DNA of 64,000 bases. It comes from Volvariella volvacea V23 (taxonomy: Eukaryota > Basidiomycota > Agaricomycetes > Agaricales > Pluteaceae). Made by a program: the position numbers and the translations under genes. The notes beneath the pieces are model-generated. The model was not told the DNA's origin. It made no database searches and saw nothing but the letters and a program-made list of their open reading frames with translations. Below are positions 48,524 through 60,318 of the stretch, piece after piece. Each line of letters starts with the position of its first letter. Within the stretch, counting starts at the first letter, position 1. The DNA is taken from contig KB722736.1 in assembly GCA_000349905.1 (NCBI GenBank), positions 1,935,428-1,999,427 on the forward strand. Direction: 5' to 3'.

Positions 48524-49874
48524 TAGCTGCGGCTGGAATTTGTGTTCATGCCATGAATTCATCGCCCTGCGCTTGTTTACCCCATTTCTGACACTCACAT
48601 GTAGGTGTCCACGGCGCGAGAACACCATCTATTCCATCGGCCATCGCTTAGCTGCGGACCTTGCACCCGTCCGGGGTCTGGGGTAATCTGTCTCATTGGT
48701 CTCCCCATAGTGGGGAACAGCTGACCTTCAAGCGGCTGCTCTCCCGTTCCTCTTCTCCCTTTGGTTATGTTTTTCCGATGGTGACGAGACTCAATTGATT
48801 GATGAATGATCCCTCCTCTTCAGCACATAGCCACGGAACAATACTAAGCGGGTCACTACCTTCCATCGCAAAGAAGGTGGACACATAGTCGGGCCGGCTG
48901 TACCTCACATACCACTCATGACTTGACACATCGTTCGTGAATATTTCTTGTCCCGAAGAACGTGGAAAAGCTCGGAAGTTGGTAGTTATGGCGTTTGGTA
49001 TGGAAGCACCCCTCTCAATCCTAGCAGATGGCAAGAAGTTAAGAGGTGTGTTGCACCCCGCGGGGGATCAACTAGCGAAGTATCAACATCGGAGAATTGA
49101 CGAGCTGATTTATCAGATCCGATGAGGTGTTAGTGCGTACTGCCGATCCTGTGAGGCAGAACCACAGATCACTATTCTCTCACCTCAGACTCAGGCTAGT
49201 GAGAGTATAGATTCCTCGCTGCCAGACGAGGCACAAAGAGGGACGGAAATCGAGCATAAATCTACCTACATTCAAGCCCATGACGCTGCGTTCCCCGACC
49301 CTGGATGGTATACACGTGACATTCACTGGCAATGCAAATGTATTTTGGAGTCATTGAAGGCCTACACGCAGGGCGATCACTTCCTACGCTCCACAACCTG
49401 CTGAGGCCAGCGCTCATACCGGGCCGCCAGAAAAGCTACAGAGAAGTCCTCGCCCCTCAGAGAACATTATCGGTAAAAATGAGGTTGTTTCGTTCCTACG
49501 AGATAATGATGCAGGCGCAACAGCAAGTTTGCCCAGACTACACGAGTGTATAGCTACGAGGTCCGGGCGGACACTAGCGGCCCGCTGAAGCCCAATGAAC
49601 TTTCGAGTGGTAGGCTGTACTTGCCGAGGGCAATGGGGATTTGCCATCAATCCTCGAAGTTAAGGGAATTACCAAGTTAATGAGCTTAATTGAGTTTGCA
49701 GAATGCCTTTTTGTGAGCGAGAACATGTTTTGGCTGGGCATTAAGTCGATGCAACCAGTTTTTCCGATGTATTGGGGAAGAGCGTTATAAAAAGGAGCAT
49801 TAATCTGCTGAGAAGGACCAACAGTCAACTGACATCTGTTCTCTACTACCAGTCCTCTCAGCTCTTGATCAACT
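48524..49874. other. Intergenic between ADE2 and pectate lyase gene
   Basis: A minus-strand ORF at 48765-49034 (with SSHEWYVRYSRPDYVSTFF) looks mildly protein-like but has no recognisable family and no spliced continuation that I could find. ORFs near 49332-49650 are overlapping shadows. A TATAAA-like element at about 49788 (GTTATAAAAAG) probably belongs to the pectate lyase promoter. Confidence 0.4.
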
Positions 49875-51249
49875 ATGAAGTGGCTCATCTCCTTCATCGC
49901 ATTTGCTGCTCTCCAGCTCGTTTCGGTGAGCTCAATCTATCATTTAACACCACGTTCGAATGAATCTAATTTCCCTACCTACCTCAGGCTATTCCGATCG
50001 AACCCTCTGAGCACCAGCTTGCCAAACGGGCTGCCTATGGTGACACCGCCAACATTGGCTACGCAACCTTGAATGGAGGGTAAGATAGATAGAGGGGCTT
50101 TTATCGGGAGTGAGTACTGACACGGACTACCCTAGTACAACTGGAGGCTCTGGAGGGTCGGTTACCACCGTCTCTTCCCTCTCCGCCCTTACTTCTGCGG
50201 TCTCCGGCACTGCCAGGAAGATTGTTGTCATCTCTGGTGGGTGCAGGCTGAGACTACAGGTTACGTGCGCAGTAGATCTCAATTTTCTGCTTAGGCACCA
50301 TCACTGGAAACACTGTTATCCGTGTTGGATCCAACACCTCCGTGATTGGATTAAGAGGCTCCTGTGAGTAATTGAGATGAATCTTCGAGGGTGGGTGTAC
50401 TGATCCGTGACATTCAATAGCCCTTGTCGGCGTCGGCCTTCGAGTCTACAGGGAGAGCAACGTCATCATCCGAAACGTCAAGATCTCCAAGGTTCTCGCC
50501 GATGTTGGTGACGCAATTGGTGTCCAAGAAGCCAGCAAAGTTTGGATCGATCATGCTGACCTCTCCAGCGATATGGATCATGACAAGGTAAGCCTGAATT
50601 CAGAATAGCGGAGATCAATGCTGACGGCACACTGGCAATATTAATAGGACTAGTCAGTTCTTTCACTCAAAAGCTCGCCCAAGTTGTCACTAACCTTCCC
50701 TTTGCAGCTATGATGGATTGCTCGATATCACCCACGGTTGCACTGAAGTTACTGTCTCTTACACCAGGTTCTACAACCACTGGAAGGGATCTCTCGTTGG
50801 CCACTCCGACAGCAACGCCTCCGAGGACACCAAGATGACTGTTACCTATGCTTACAACTACTTCAGCAACATCAACTCTCGTACACCTTCATTCCGCTTC
50901 GGTCGTGGCCACATCTACAACAACGTCTTTGACAATGTTGGTGACGGTATTAACACTCGCGTCGGTATGTCACCACAAATATCCATGTTGAACATCGAGG
51001 TCATGACTCATTGATTGTAATACAGGTGCTCAACTCCTCGTCGAGAACAACGTCTTCAGCAACACCAAGAAGCCTCTCTACTCCACCAGCTCCGGTTATG
51101 CAGTCGCTCGCGGCAACGACTTTGGTGGTGTTGCCAATACCGCCCCCACTGGCACATTCACATCTGCTCCTTATGGCTACAACCTTATTGCTACCGGTAG
51201 TGTTAGGTCCCAGGTCGTCGGCCAAACCGGCCAGACCTTGACATTCTAA
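49875..51249 (+). CDS. Secreted pectate lyase, polysaccharide lyase family 1
   Basis: A signal peptide (MKWLISFIAFAALQLVSA) is followed by IPIEPSEHQLAKR, a likely Kex2-type processing site. Mature parts across several short introns: GGSGGSVTTVSSLSALTSAV, IVVISGTITGNTVIRVGSN, SNVIIRNVKISKV, AIGVQEASKVWIDHADLSSD, a Ca-binding region with DHDKDYYDGLLDITHG, VTVSYTRFYNHWKGSLVGHS, the catalytic-site signature SRTPSFRFGRGHIYNNVF, and QLLVENNVFSNTKKPLYS, ending GQTGQTLTF (TAA 51247-51249). The RxPxxR catalytic motif and the Asp ligands are present, so the enzyme should be active. It cleaves polygalacturonate by beta-elimination outside the cell. The gene lies next to a secreted-protease gene. A TATA-like box lies about 90 bp upstream of the ATG. 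Confidence 0.93.
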
Positions 51250-52291
51250 AATGAATGTCTTGTTTAAATTTGTACTTACCGACGATCAATTCTAAAACTG
51301 CCTTTGCTTTCTGTAATACCCCTGAGAATACTTGGTATGATAATTCCACCGATTGACTTGATGCAGAGGTTGGTTCTTTTGATGTCCCTCATGTCCTATC
51401 ACTTTCCGGAGGTTGACGACGGCCCTCTGGGGCATCGTCACCTTCCACTAATCAGGGTTTGGACACATAGTATCCCTTCCACAGCTCTAGTCGTAGCTCT
51501 CGGTTCCCCTTGGCAAAAAACTGTCCCCTTTCTATGCTTTTTTGGTTGATTCTCTTCACCAGTGGATGCATGGACACAAGCTCGAAGCGCGAGATAACGA
51601 GCTTAGATGAATTTTGCCAGGAGCTGCTGACCTCAGACTTTCAATGGATCAAGAAAGCGTCAATAATTAAACCAATTGGGGCGGTTATCGTATTGCGTCT
51701 AGTTCGCTTGTTATAAGAATTAGTGGTCATGCTGGTCGAACGACTGCCAAGTTGATTGATTGCACGCCACAACTGGTGCTGTAGACATGTGTTTGGCATA
51801 AATTCACTCTTGAAGTTCTTCTACTATGCAAGTATGGTGATTCTGGGGCAGCTCATTCGAATTCGCTTAAGCACAACGGGTGGTATCATCCTACCAACAT
51901 AACCAGGAGGCGCGCACACTCACTGCAATATCAGCCATAGGACACGAGAAATTATTGACCCACTCCTTCAAGTCTTGGACACTCCAATTGCTAACCCAAA
52001 GGAGTTACTAGATAGTCAGAGGTGATGTACCAAAAGAGAGAATCATCTTGTTGATGTCCAATCCCTTATGAATTCAGCTGATAGATCCTCCCGGCTACCA
52101 CCAAAAGCAAATCGCCACACGACTACTTTTCTTACTATGAGTCACCTGGCTACGTTCACACATGGGTATGAAGATACTGTCAATGCGAAATTGAGTCTTT
52201 TCAATGCCGATCAATGTCATGAGGCCTCCTTAAGTGATATAAATGTGCCCACATATCGCCCAAAGCGACTGCAGTTCATTTACCTCACATT
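51250..52291. other. Intergenic with duplicated flank
   Basis: The 3' UTR of the pectate lyase is followed by a block (about 51480-51900) that recurs downstream of the protease gene (about 54470-54890). No gene is seen. The rest is the promoter of the protease gene. Confidence 0.5.
51480..51900 (+). repeat. Duplicated flank, copy A
   Basis: Diverged copy of 54470-54890. Shared stretches include TCAGACTTTCAA (51634/54597), ATCAAGAAA.CGTCAATAAT (51648/54643), TTTAGTTCGC-like, CGAACTACTGCCAAGT-like (51736/54732) and CGCTTRAGCACAA (51865/54858), in the same order and spacing. Confidence 0.75.
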
Positions 52292-54324
52292 ATGCGTACC
52301 CTGAAGTTCCTACTTCCCATCTTACTTGCTTTTGTGGTCGCTGCAGCTCCGGCAGGGGTGCAAAGATACGCAGGAGAGGTATTAGATGGACGATACATCG
52401 TAAAGCTTAAACAAGGAGTGCAACACAGGACTGCTTTGAACGAGTTGACCTCTGCCAAACAAACCTTCACTCATGAGTGGGAAACCGAATCTGGTTTTAA
52501 TGGTTTTGCAGGTGCGTGACACCTCTATAACAATCTCATGCCATTAATATAGGTGGAACACTGAAGGCAATTTTGACGAGGACACCATCAAAACCTTGAT
52601 TTCATCTCCATACGTGGAATACGTTGCAGAGGATGGAGTTGTTCATTCTTACTCCAGCGCAAGGGGAGAACCTGCAGACGTTGAGGTTCAAGCAATACAG
52701 TGAGTAAAAAAATTCATTCGACTTTCACTGTTCAATATTAGCTCGACGTGTTTACAGAACGAATGCGCCTTGGGGTCTGGCTCGGATTAGCCAAGTGGGG
52801 AGATTGGTGAACCAAAACTCCACTTCCTTGAGCTTCACATACAATTACAACGACGCTGCCGGAGCGGGCGTGGATATCTATGTCATTGGTATGTGACAAC
52901 TTGAACCTTCCATTTCTAATTCAGGAACTCAGCCATCGCATTTTAGATACAGGTATGGCTCCTCAAAAAGAGATTCTGTCCATTTTTAAAGCTCACTTAT
53001 CGTTTTCAGGTATTTATACTCAGCATGTAAGCGTCGGTCCTTTACCTTGAAGGCAGCTGTCTCAATAATCTCAAGTCTGGTTTTGGTGGACGAGCAAGGT
53101 GGGCTGCAACCTTCGGCGGATATGCGTAAGCACATGCAATGATGTTAGCATTTCTACGCTGACCTATAGACTAGAAACGCGGATGGACATGGCCATGGTA
53201 CTTCGCCTAGAATCTATATGCCGTACATTCTATTCACCAATGCCCCAAATTACAGGGACACATATTGCGTATGAATTCTACTAGGACATCATTCACATGA
53301 AACTGATCAGCATCTCAAGCGGGACGGCTGCCAGTAGCCAGTTTGGTGTTGCAAAGGTATGGACCTGTTAAAGTTGACCAGGTGACTCTTAGACATGGCT
53401 ACATTACTCAGGCGGCAAGCCTTCTTGCGGTCAAAGTTCTCAGCGACTCAGGGTATGTATGCCCTTCTATCCAGTAAACGCCCTGCTGTAATCAATTCCT
53501 TCAGCTCAGGGACAATTGCAGATGTGTAAGTGGGCCACCAACTCAGCAATTCCACAAATTGTCGCCTCATATCCACCTAGCATAAGTGGAATAAATTATG
53601 TGATTAATGTAGCACGCGCATCTGGCCGTCCGTCAGTTATCTTGCTTGCTCTTGGAGCATCCGCTTCAACTTCGTTGGATAGCGCGGTTGTCTCAGTGAG
53701 TCAGACAGCTAAAGATACATCATCGTTGAATATGTGGATGACTGCCTCACTTTTAGGCTACCAGCTCTGGTATTCATGTTGTGGTGAGTTTGAATGAACA
53801 GCATCTTAACCTGTATGTTCTTAAAGGTATCAGGTTGCTGCAGGCCACTCCAACACAGACGTCAGTAACTGGAGTCCCGCACGAGTCCCATCCGCGATCA
53901 CCGTGGCTGCTTGTGCCATAAATGACTCCCGTGTAAGCAGTGGAAACTACGGTTCGGGTGTGGACGTATACGCACCAGGCCTCAATATAATTAGCACCTG
54001 GATAGGTAGCCCAAATGTGAGAATCCTGAGAAGGAATCCGAAGTAGTCAAGACTGATAATTCCGTAGGCAACCAATATGCTTTCTGGGAGCTCAATGGTA
54101 AGTTGTCAAGCGTACCCCAATATATGGGTACGGCTAAACTTGTACAGGCTGCTGCTCATGTAGCAGGTATAGTTGCATACTTGATAAGTGTGCACGGAAA
54201 TATGTCACCCGCAGCTATGGAGTCCCTGTTAAAGCAATTCTGCACCAAAGGAGCCCTGACAGGTGTGCCATCTGGGACACCCAACTGCCTTGCAAACATT
54301 GGCGGCTCCTCCTTAGCTCTTTAG
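52292..54324 (+). CDS. Subtilisin-family (S8) secreted protein with altered active site surroundings
   Basis: Signal peptide [20 protein letters not shown], then an I9-type propeptide ([38 protein letters not shown]), then the peptidase domain split by about ten short introns. The catalytic Asp lies in VDIYVIDTGIYTQH and its codon is completed by a 6-nt exon (52947-52952). His lies in [20 protein letters not shown]. Ser lies in [20 protein letters not shown]. Departures from the norm: AAGHSNTD where the family has AAGN (oxyanion Asn), ALGA where SLGG is usual in the substrate-binding loop, and AAAHVAG for ATPHVAG. The C-terminus is [14 protein letters not shown]. The triad is intact, so inactivity is not certain, but efficiency is probably reduced. 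A truncated paralogue follows at 54908-55180. Confidence 0.8.
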
Positions 54325-54469
54325 ATAGCAAAACCTACGCCCTTCTGTCCGTAGAAACGTTGTTTTGGGATTGTTGAGGTGTAGTGGTGATGAAGCACCC
54401 GATGGCACGCTGGGATATCACCACTTTTCTTACTCATAAATTTTTCAATAAATGAATACCCTGATCGCA

Positions 54470-54890
54470 GCCCCAATTTCAGCTCTTGTTCTTCTCATAA
54501 AAATGAGCCCCCCGCTCTTGGACTGGTTCTCTCGAGTCATGGACAGATGGATGTGTGCAAGTAGATTAGATAAATTTCATCGGAGACTGCCGACATCAGA
54601 CTTTCAAGTTCGTAGCAAGTTCGTAGCAAGGAATGGTAGATCAAGAAAACGTCAATAATCGAACTCGGATAGGTGGTTAACGTAGTGCATTTAGTTCGCA
54701 TGCTCTCTAAGAACATGGTGGCCGTGCCCATCGAACTACTGCCAAGTCTATTGCATGCTACAAGTAACATCGTGAACGTATTTTGATATTAAATCACTCT
54801 TCTGCCCTTCCATTGCCATCTGGGTATGGCGAGTTCTGAAATAGTCCATCTAGGGTCGCTTGAGCACAATGAGTGCTCTTATCGTAGCAC
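54470..54890 (+). repeat. Duplicated flank, copy B
   Basis: Counterpart of 51480-51900. Here the block is followed after a few tens of bases by the last two exons of a subtilase rather than by its promoter and first exons, which indicates a deletion inside the second copy. A local direct repeat (GTTCGTAGCAA twice, about 54607-54629) lies inside. Confidence 0.75.
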
Positions 54891-54907
54891 GCTAAGAGGG
54901 AAAGCTT

Positions 54908-55180
54908 GTGATGCTACAGTCGAGAGCTGTACTGTCTGGGAGCTCAACGGTAAGTCGTATTATGTTCCAAGGTCTGGGTATGACCGAACTCGCACAGACT
55001 GCCGCCCATGTGGCCGGGATAGCTGCTTACTTGATAATCCTGCACGGAAATATGTCGTCCGTAGCTCTGGAATATCTATTAAAACAATTCCGCATCAAAG
55101 GGGTCCTTAAAGATTTGCCGCCTGGGACACCCATTTTGAACTGCCTAGCGAACATCAGTGGCACCTCTTTATCTCTGTAA
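54908..55180 (+). pseudogene. Truncated subtilase remnant (last exons only)
   Basis: Matches the 3' end of the subtilase at 52292-54324: VLSGSST, an intron of similar length at the same place, then TAAHVAGIAAYLIILHGNM, LEYLLKQFRIKGVLKDLPPG and LNCLANISGTSLSL with a stop at 55178-55180. The residue after the catalytic Ser codon is Thr (ACG) where the full copy has Met (ATG). All upstream exons (signal, propeptide, Asp, His) are missing, and the diverged upstream flank sits directly before it, so it cannot encode a protease. The 3' flank also resembles that of the full gene. Confidence 0.8.
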
Positions 55181-58100
55181 ATAGCAAGAAATGCACCTCA
55201 CTGCCTGCAATAATACAGTTTTCGCATTGTTGAAGTGTATCAGAGATACAGCAATCTGCTGCCACAAGTTCCACTAGACGCAGTTACGGAAACTCAAATT
55301 CAGGGGCAACGGGCTTCGCGCATGCTTGATGCATCCCGACCGCCGTGCACGAAACACGTTTGATTCTAGTGCTCAAAAGCCTCTCTACATAGGACTCCGA
55401 TAACGAGTCGATGCACACCTCCTTGGTTAACCATCTCGGAGGCATTACAGTGTGTGCCTGATACCACCCACCTCTTGCGTCATGATGAATGGTGAATATT
55501 GAATATCCGCCTCGACTAACACCATCTCCATCGAAGCCTAATTTACGCCAATCGGCTCATATGAATCTGTCAATTGCCGATCCAAATGACGTTAGTCAAG
55601 TAATCATACGCAATCCGAGGGGGGCGCGTTCGGCTTCCATGAGTGATGCGGGAAGCAGCAAATATTGGCACCGTGTCGGACGTTGTGCGAAGGTTCAAGT
55701 ATCTCCTTCGCCATGGCGGGAACCTCATTGGACCCGAAATCAGATCCAGGAAAGGTGTCTTAATGCATGCGATCTTTCATGTGACGCAATGCTGACGATT
55801 TGCACACAAATTTGACGACTTTTTGTGATTTGAAGTTGTATTCTTCTTTGCCCTGCGCATTGAATTGGCAGCCTGTGATGCCTGATGATGCGCAGTGGGA
55901 GCAAGCCCTGTAGCTGATGTGCTCAAAGGAAGCTGCACTTTGGTCTTCAGGAGGTTCTGGGTTTGTTGGGCCATGCAACATTGACGTCTGATTTCTATTC
56001 TTGGTAAGTATGACGATTAATACTTACGAAGAAGCATCTTACATCCTTGAGATCCAGCTCTATATTGCATCTGTAGACCATAGCCAGACTCCGGGCTTTA
56101 GTAGCAAGGCCTCAATTGCGTTCCCATGAACCAGACCATTGGGATACCCTGTCTGTCGCCAATCCCCATTCTCCTGGCCAATAGACAAGGATAACCCGGC
56201 CTATCACTGTTGATCTCAGTGTAATCTCGTTTAATTGATGATGGATCAGAACTGTAATTCTTACCTTCGTGATACCTCTCCCGACGTCCTTAGTGTTTAA
56301 ATACTTGATCGCCCTGAGCTTTTCTAATAGCTATTAACGACCGCTCCTGTCATCGTTTCTTTCTTGATGAGGTGAGCATAATACTGTCCACTTGGTCAAC
56401 TTGGATTATTCATCACCACCAAGAAGTTGTCTATCTTCACGGCGCATGCATCGCGATAATCACCTGCAATTCCACGCCGTTAGGGGCAGTAGCACAGGCT
56501 CCCAGCCATGAAAAACATCAGGCTTGCCTTGAACAAAAATAAGCCTGCTGCGTCGAAGACAACTCCCAGCACCGATCCACCTCCAGCCACCTCGGAGGTG
56601 CAGGCCGGAATGAAGAAGTGAACGCGCGCCGGTGCACCACGACGGTACCCATGAAATCATTCCCTTCCGCATCATGGATCATGCATCGGGCAAGCGTAGC
56701 GTCTCCGTCCGATTCGGAGCCGCATCCCCCTCCTTTCCGCCAAACCGCGGAGCAGGTCTGCCGTGCAAGTCGGTGGGATATTCGACTTTCCTAGCTGTAC
56801 AGTTTCGCCACAGTAAACAGAAAATTTACGGAAAGTTACTCTGCTCCTGGGGTGCTTTTTTTTGAACTTACCTATTTCAAGTGCTTAGACGTCATATGAA
56901 CCCCTGGACAGATCCCTTGGTATCGGTACGCTCAGGTCTTCAGCAGATGAAAGGCCCGTGCACGGGACCCAGATGATTGGGCGTATTAGCTTGATTCACA
57001 CAAGTTTCAGCACCAGCCACACAGCGGGCACTTTCATCGTTGACTCCTCGTGAAGGGACACCCAGAAAAGTGATCCAGATCAGTGGTAAGGAGGTACCAA
57101 AGGTAGAAGTTCTCACCGCCGCATTTCCCCCAAGAGGGTGATTGATGCATGGATATAGAATGTGACGGTGAAGTAGATGCTTCTAGGGTTCCTGCTTCTG
57201 TGGTAAGACCAGTGCATGATCAATCAATTAATCAAGCCTATATGCGATCGTGACATGTTAGACCGACATGTGGCTTTAGCTGAGCAGACACTAATACTTT
57301 CAGGGAAAGGATTTACGAGGAGATGGGTGTCTAAAACGGACTGAGGTTTGGGGTGCTGCACTTGTAAGGCATACCTATTCGCTCCTGTTCAGCATACACG
57401 AGGCACCGGCAGTCTGTTAATTGTACGAAATCAGCCTTTCCCGCAGCCCAGCCCCCGGCGCACAAGCCCCGCACCATAGGCAAGGCTGAAAACTTTCGTG
57501 CTTAGTATCATAGAAATTCCGTTGCGAAGGGACCACCTATTTACCTTTCACTCTGCGTTCATCTATGGGCGAACAGCATCGCAGCCAAACATCGGGCCCG
57601 GGTTTTGAAAATTGAACCTTGGAGTTGTGTGCCTAACCCTCCTACTTCCTTACACTCCCTAGCAGCGGAGGAAATTCGCTCGCGCGAGGTCGGATTCCGT
57701 CACGACGCCGCCACTAGACCCTAGCAGCACCACTACAAGCACCGTTAAGATGGGGCTAAGCAGGGTGGTGGGAACGACATCTGAATAAGGCGATTGCATG
57801 GGATATACCATCATGTATCGGCATGGCCGACCCAACACGCGCGTATCTCCGGACATCGAAGATCCATCACTGCTACTAAAGTTTTGCGGCTGCAAGTCGC
57901 TTCGCCTGCATGCAAAAGCTCTCAAGCACGTTTGACAACGCAAACGCATTCGAGTTTGAGTTTGACCAATGAATTAAAAAACCGACAACAGGGCCTGTGT
58001 TCTGTGACTTGCGAACAGTGGAGACCTATTGGCAGCACAATCTTGACCCTAAATCACCGGGTGCAACGCCACCATCAAAGCCAGATTTTGTGGAAAAACC

Positions 58101-60318
58101 CAAGGAGTGATTAAATTGACCGGACCGACAAGACCTAAAGACTCCATCGAAATGTCTTTTTTGGGTGCTCCTGGATACAGGGTCGGCGCTAGGGATGCAG
58201 CAAAACTAAACAAGGTTTTTGTTCTGTCAACAGGGGTTGGTATCAACCCACGTCATGCTTCGGAGGACCGACCTATCTGTCAGGAAGTAAGGCCGAGTTG
58301 CGTCTTCTCGCCGTACTCGAGGGGATATGTCTGCGATTGCATCGAGAAGGGCGTCTAGGATTTGGGCCAGCCAGATACGCTGATGCTGCGTGACCACCAG
58401 GCGCCCCTCGGAGCTACTTCATCAGAATCGAGGCCACGACGTGATCAAGGGTGATCTGTAGTAGCCCGTCATGCAAGGCATACCTTGATGCCATTGAGCT
58501 GCTTAAAGCACCTCTTGGAAAGGGCTAGCATGATGAGATGAAAGGCCACATGAGCATAACCATACACCTGCTAGTTCCTGTGCATCGAGGGATAATTTTA
58601 GGAATAGGCTTCCAGTTTCCAAATACACTCTTCTTTGCACATCTTGCCTTGACCACTTCAAGTCCTAACACATTGCCCGTTGAGCACACACAAACACACA
58701 ACACAGAGATAAGGACAGAAAACAACAAAACAACAAACGCAATACAAACACCCACCAGCCAGGCAAAGTCTAGTCAACCTCGTGGATCGATTTATCCCAT
58801 CTTTCTCCGTCCGATTCTCGTTCAATCCACGTTCTCCTCCCAAATGACCAACTCACCATGACTGTCCCCTTTCAACAAAAAACATCAAACCCGACATGGA
58901 AATAGCCTAGGGTCAACTTCCCTAGCTCCATACCACCCACGCCACACGTTCCCTCTTATCTCTCCATCTCGCACGAAAACAGCCAACAGCTCGTGTCGCG
59001 CTCCATCTGGGTCTAATCACGCCCATCGCCACGGCCCAGAACCCAGAGCGCAAAAGGTAATTTTGAACGTTCAATACGGCCACTGATTGAACCGTGATCC
59101 TGCCCCCCCCGTACAAAGTCCGGGTCCCTGGAGCGGTCGAGTACCACTGTTGTGGTGCTGCAGAGAACCCGACACATGTTCTGTGGCTTGTATACACAAA
59201 CACACGATAGATATCACGATGGCTTCCTTGTAATATGTTGGCTCCTTTGCCCCGGATCTCAGAAAGGAGGGCTAAAGATAATCAACCTTTTGACAAGCAA
59301 CCCGGGAACTCGATAGCGCCACTTGGCATGGGTACACATCGCTGGGCCGTGCGAGGATCGCCAGAGTGCGCGTCGTCGCATACGCTGCCTCCCAGCCGTA
59401 CCGCTGCAGACTTGAGCATGCACACCCCACTGCAGAACACAAAACATACCTGGAAAACGCTTTCCCGCATCCCGCGGAGATGTGAGTTGGTCACATCATT
59501 GTGACGTGCTCGAAGGGACGGCCTCCGTGTCCTCTAACAAAGTAGTGTAGCCCTGCACCAGCAGACAAAGAACATTCCAACAGACGGCACGGCCATCAGC
59601 ATTGCACAAGCCATATATAGTGCACAACGGTCGTATTCGGATCTTGATAATCGCAACTTTGTGCCAGTGTATTGCAGTATATTGCAGCTAGCCTACCCAG
59701 CAGACACCAGCCAACGACTAGTGTTATTATAATACGAGCGTTCTACGTAAGACATCGTCAATGACTGTCCAACAGTGACCAAGAGATGCTAACGAGAGTA
59801 GTTGTAGGATGTCCGTGCCGTACAATACAATGATGAGAGCTCGTGCAATGACGTGAACATGACTTCCACTCTCCGTCTACGAACGACCATCGTCGTATCC
59901 ATGCCCATCCACATCCGGCATGCCCTATGACCTCTTCCCGCAGAAAAGACCCTACGTTCATGTCGCAGCTGATTCAACTCCAGAGACAGAGCGTCCGCTT
60001 GTCGCTGGTCGTCCTTTGAACAGCTATTGGCACGAGCTGATCACCATGTGGTTGTACCGTGAGGGCGTACACGGTGATTATTGCAGGTATGCGGACGCAT
60101 ACAAGCAGTCAGCATGCGTTGGGAAGGTTTGCGTAATCTTGGTGCAGTGGATTGATATAGAATAATTTGTTTTGAGGTGGAAGGAAGTCGACCATAGCTG
60201 TGATGATACATCCAGGAGTAGCTGGAGAAAAATTATTTGTACACTGAAAAGCTGAGAACCAAGCGGGCTAACGCGTTCCCGGACCCCAGAATATTACGAG
60301 TCATTATATGCGTCTCCA
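55181..60318. other. Gene-poor stretch of about 5.1 kb
   Basis: I find no ORF with recognisable motifs or a convincing spliced model. Candidates looked at: minus 55760-55981 (CSHCASSGITGC, Cys-rich, weak), plus 56632-56865, plus 58107-58358 and plus 59920-60165, each isolated. A CA/A-rich low-complexity tract lies at about 58685-58750, a C8 run near 59103, and a T8 run near 56858. No LTR, inverted-repeat ends or transposase motif were seen by eye. Confidence 0.5.

Noticed and set aside
48765..49034. Minus-strand ORF with SSHEWYVRYSRPDYVSTFF
   Set aside because: Mildly protein-like, but no family, no upstream exon and no good start context; left as an intergenic note.
55760..55981. Cys-rich minus-strand ORF
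   Set aside because: Cys spacing does not fit a zinc-finger type I know, and there are no neighbouring exons.
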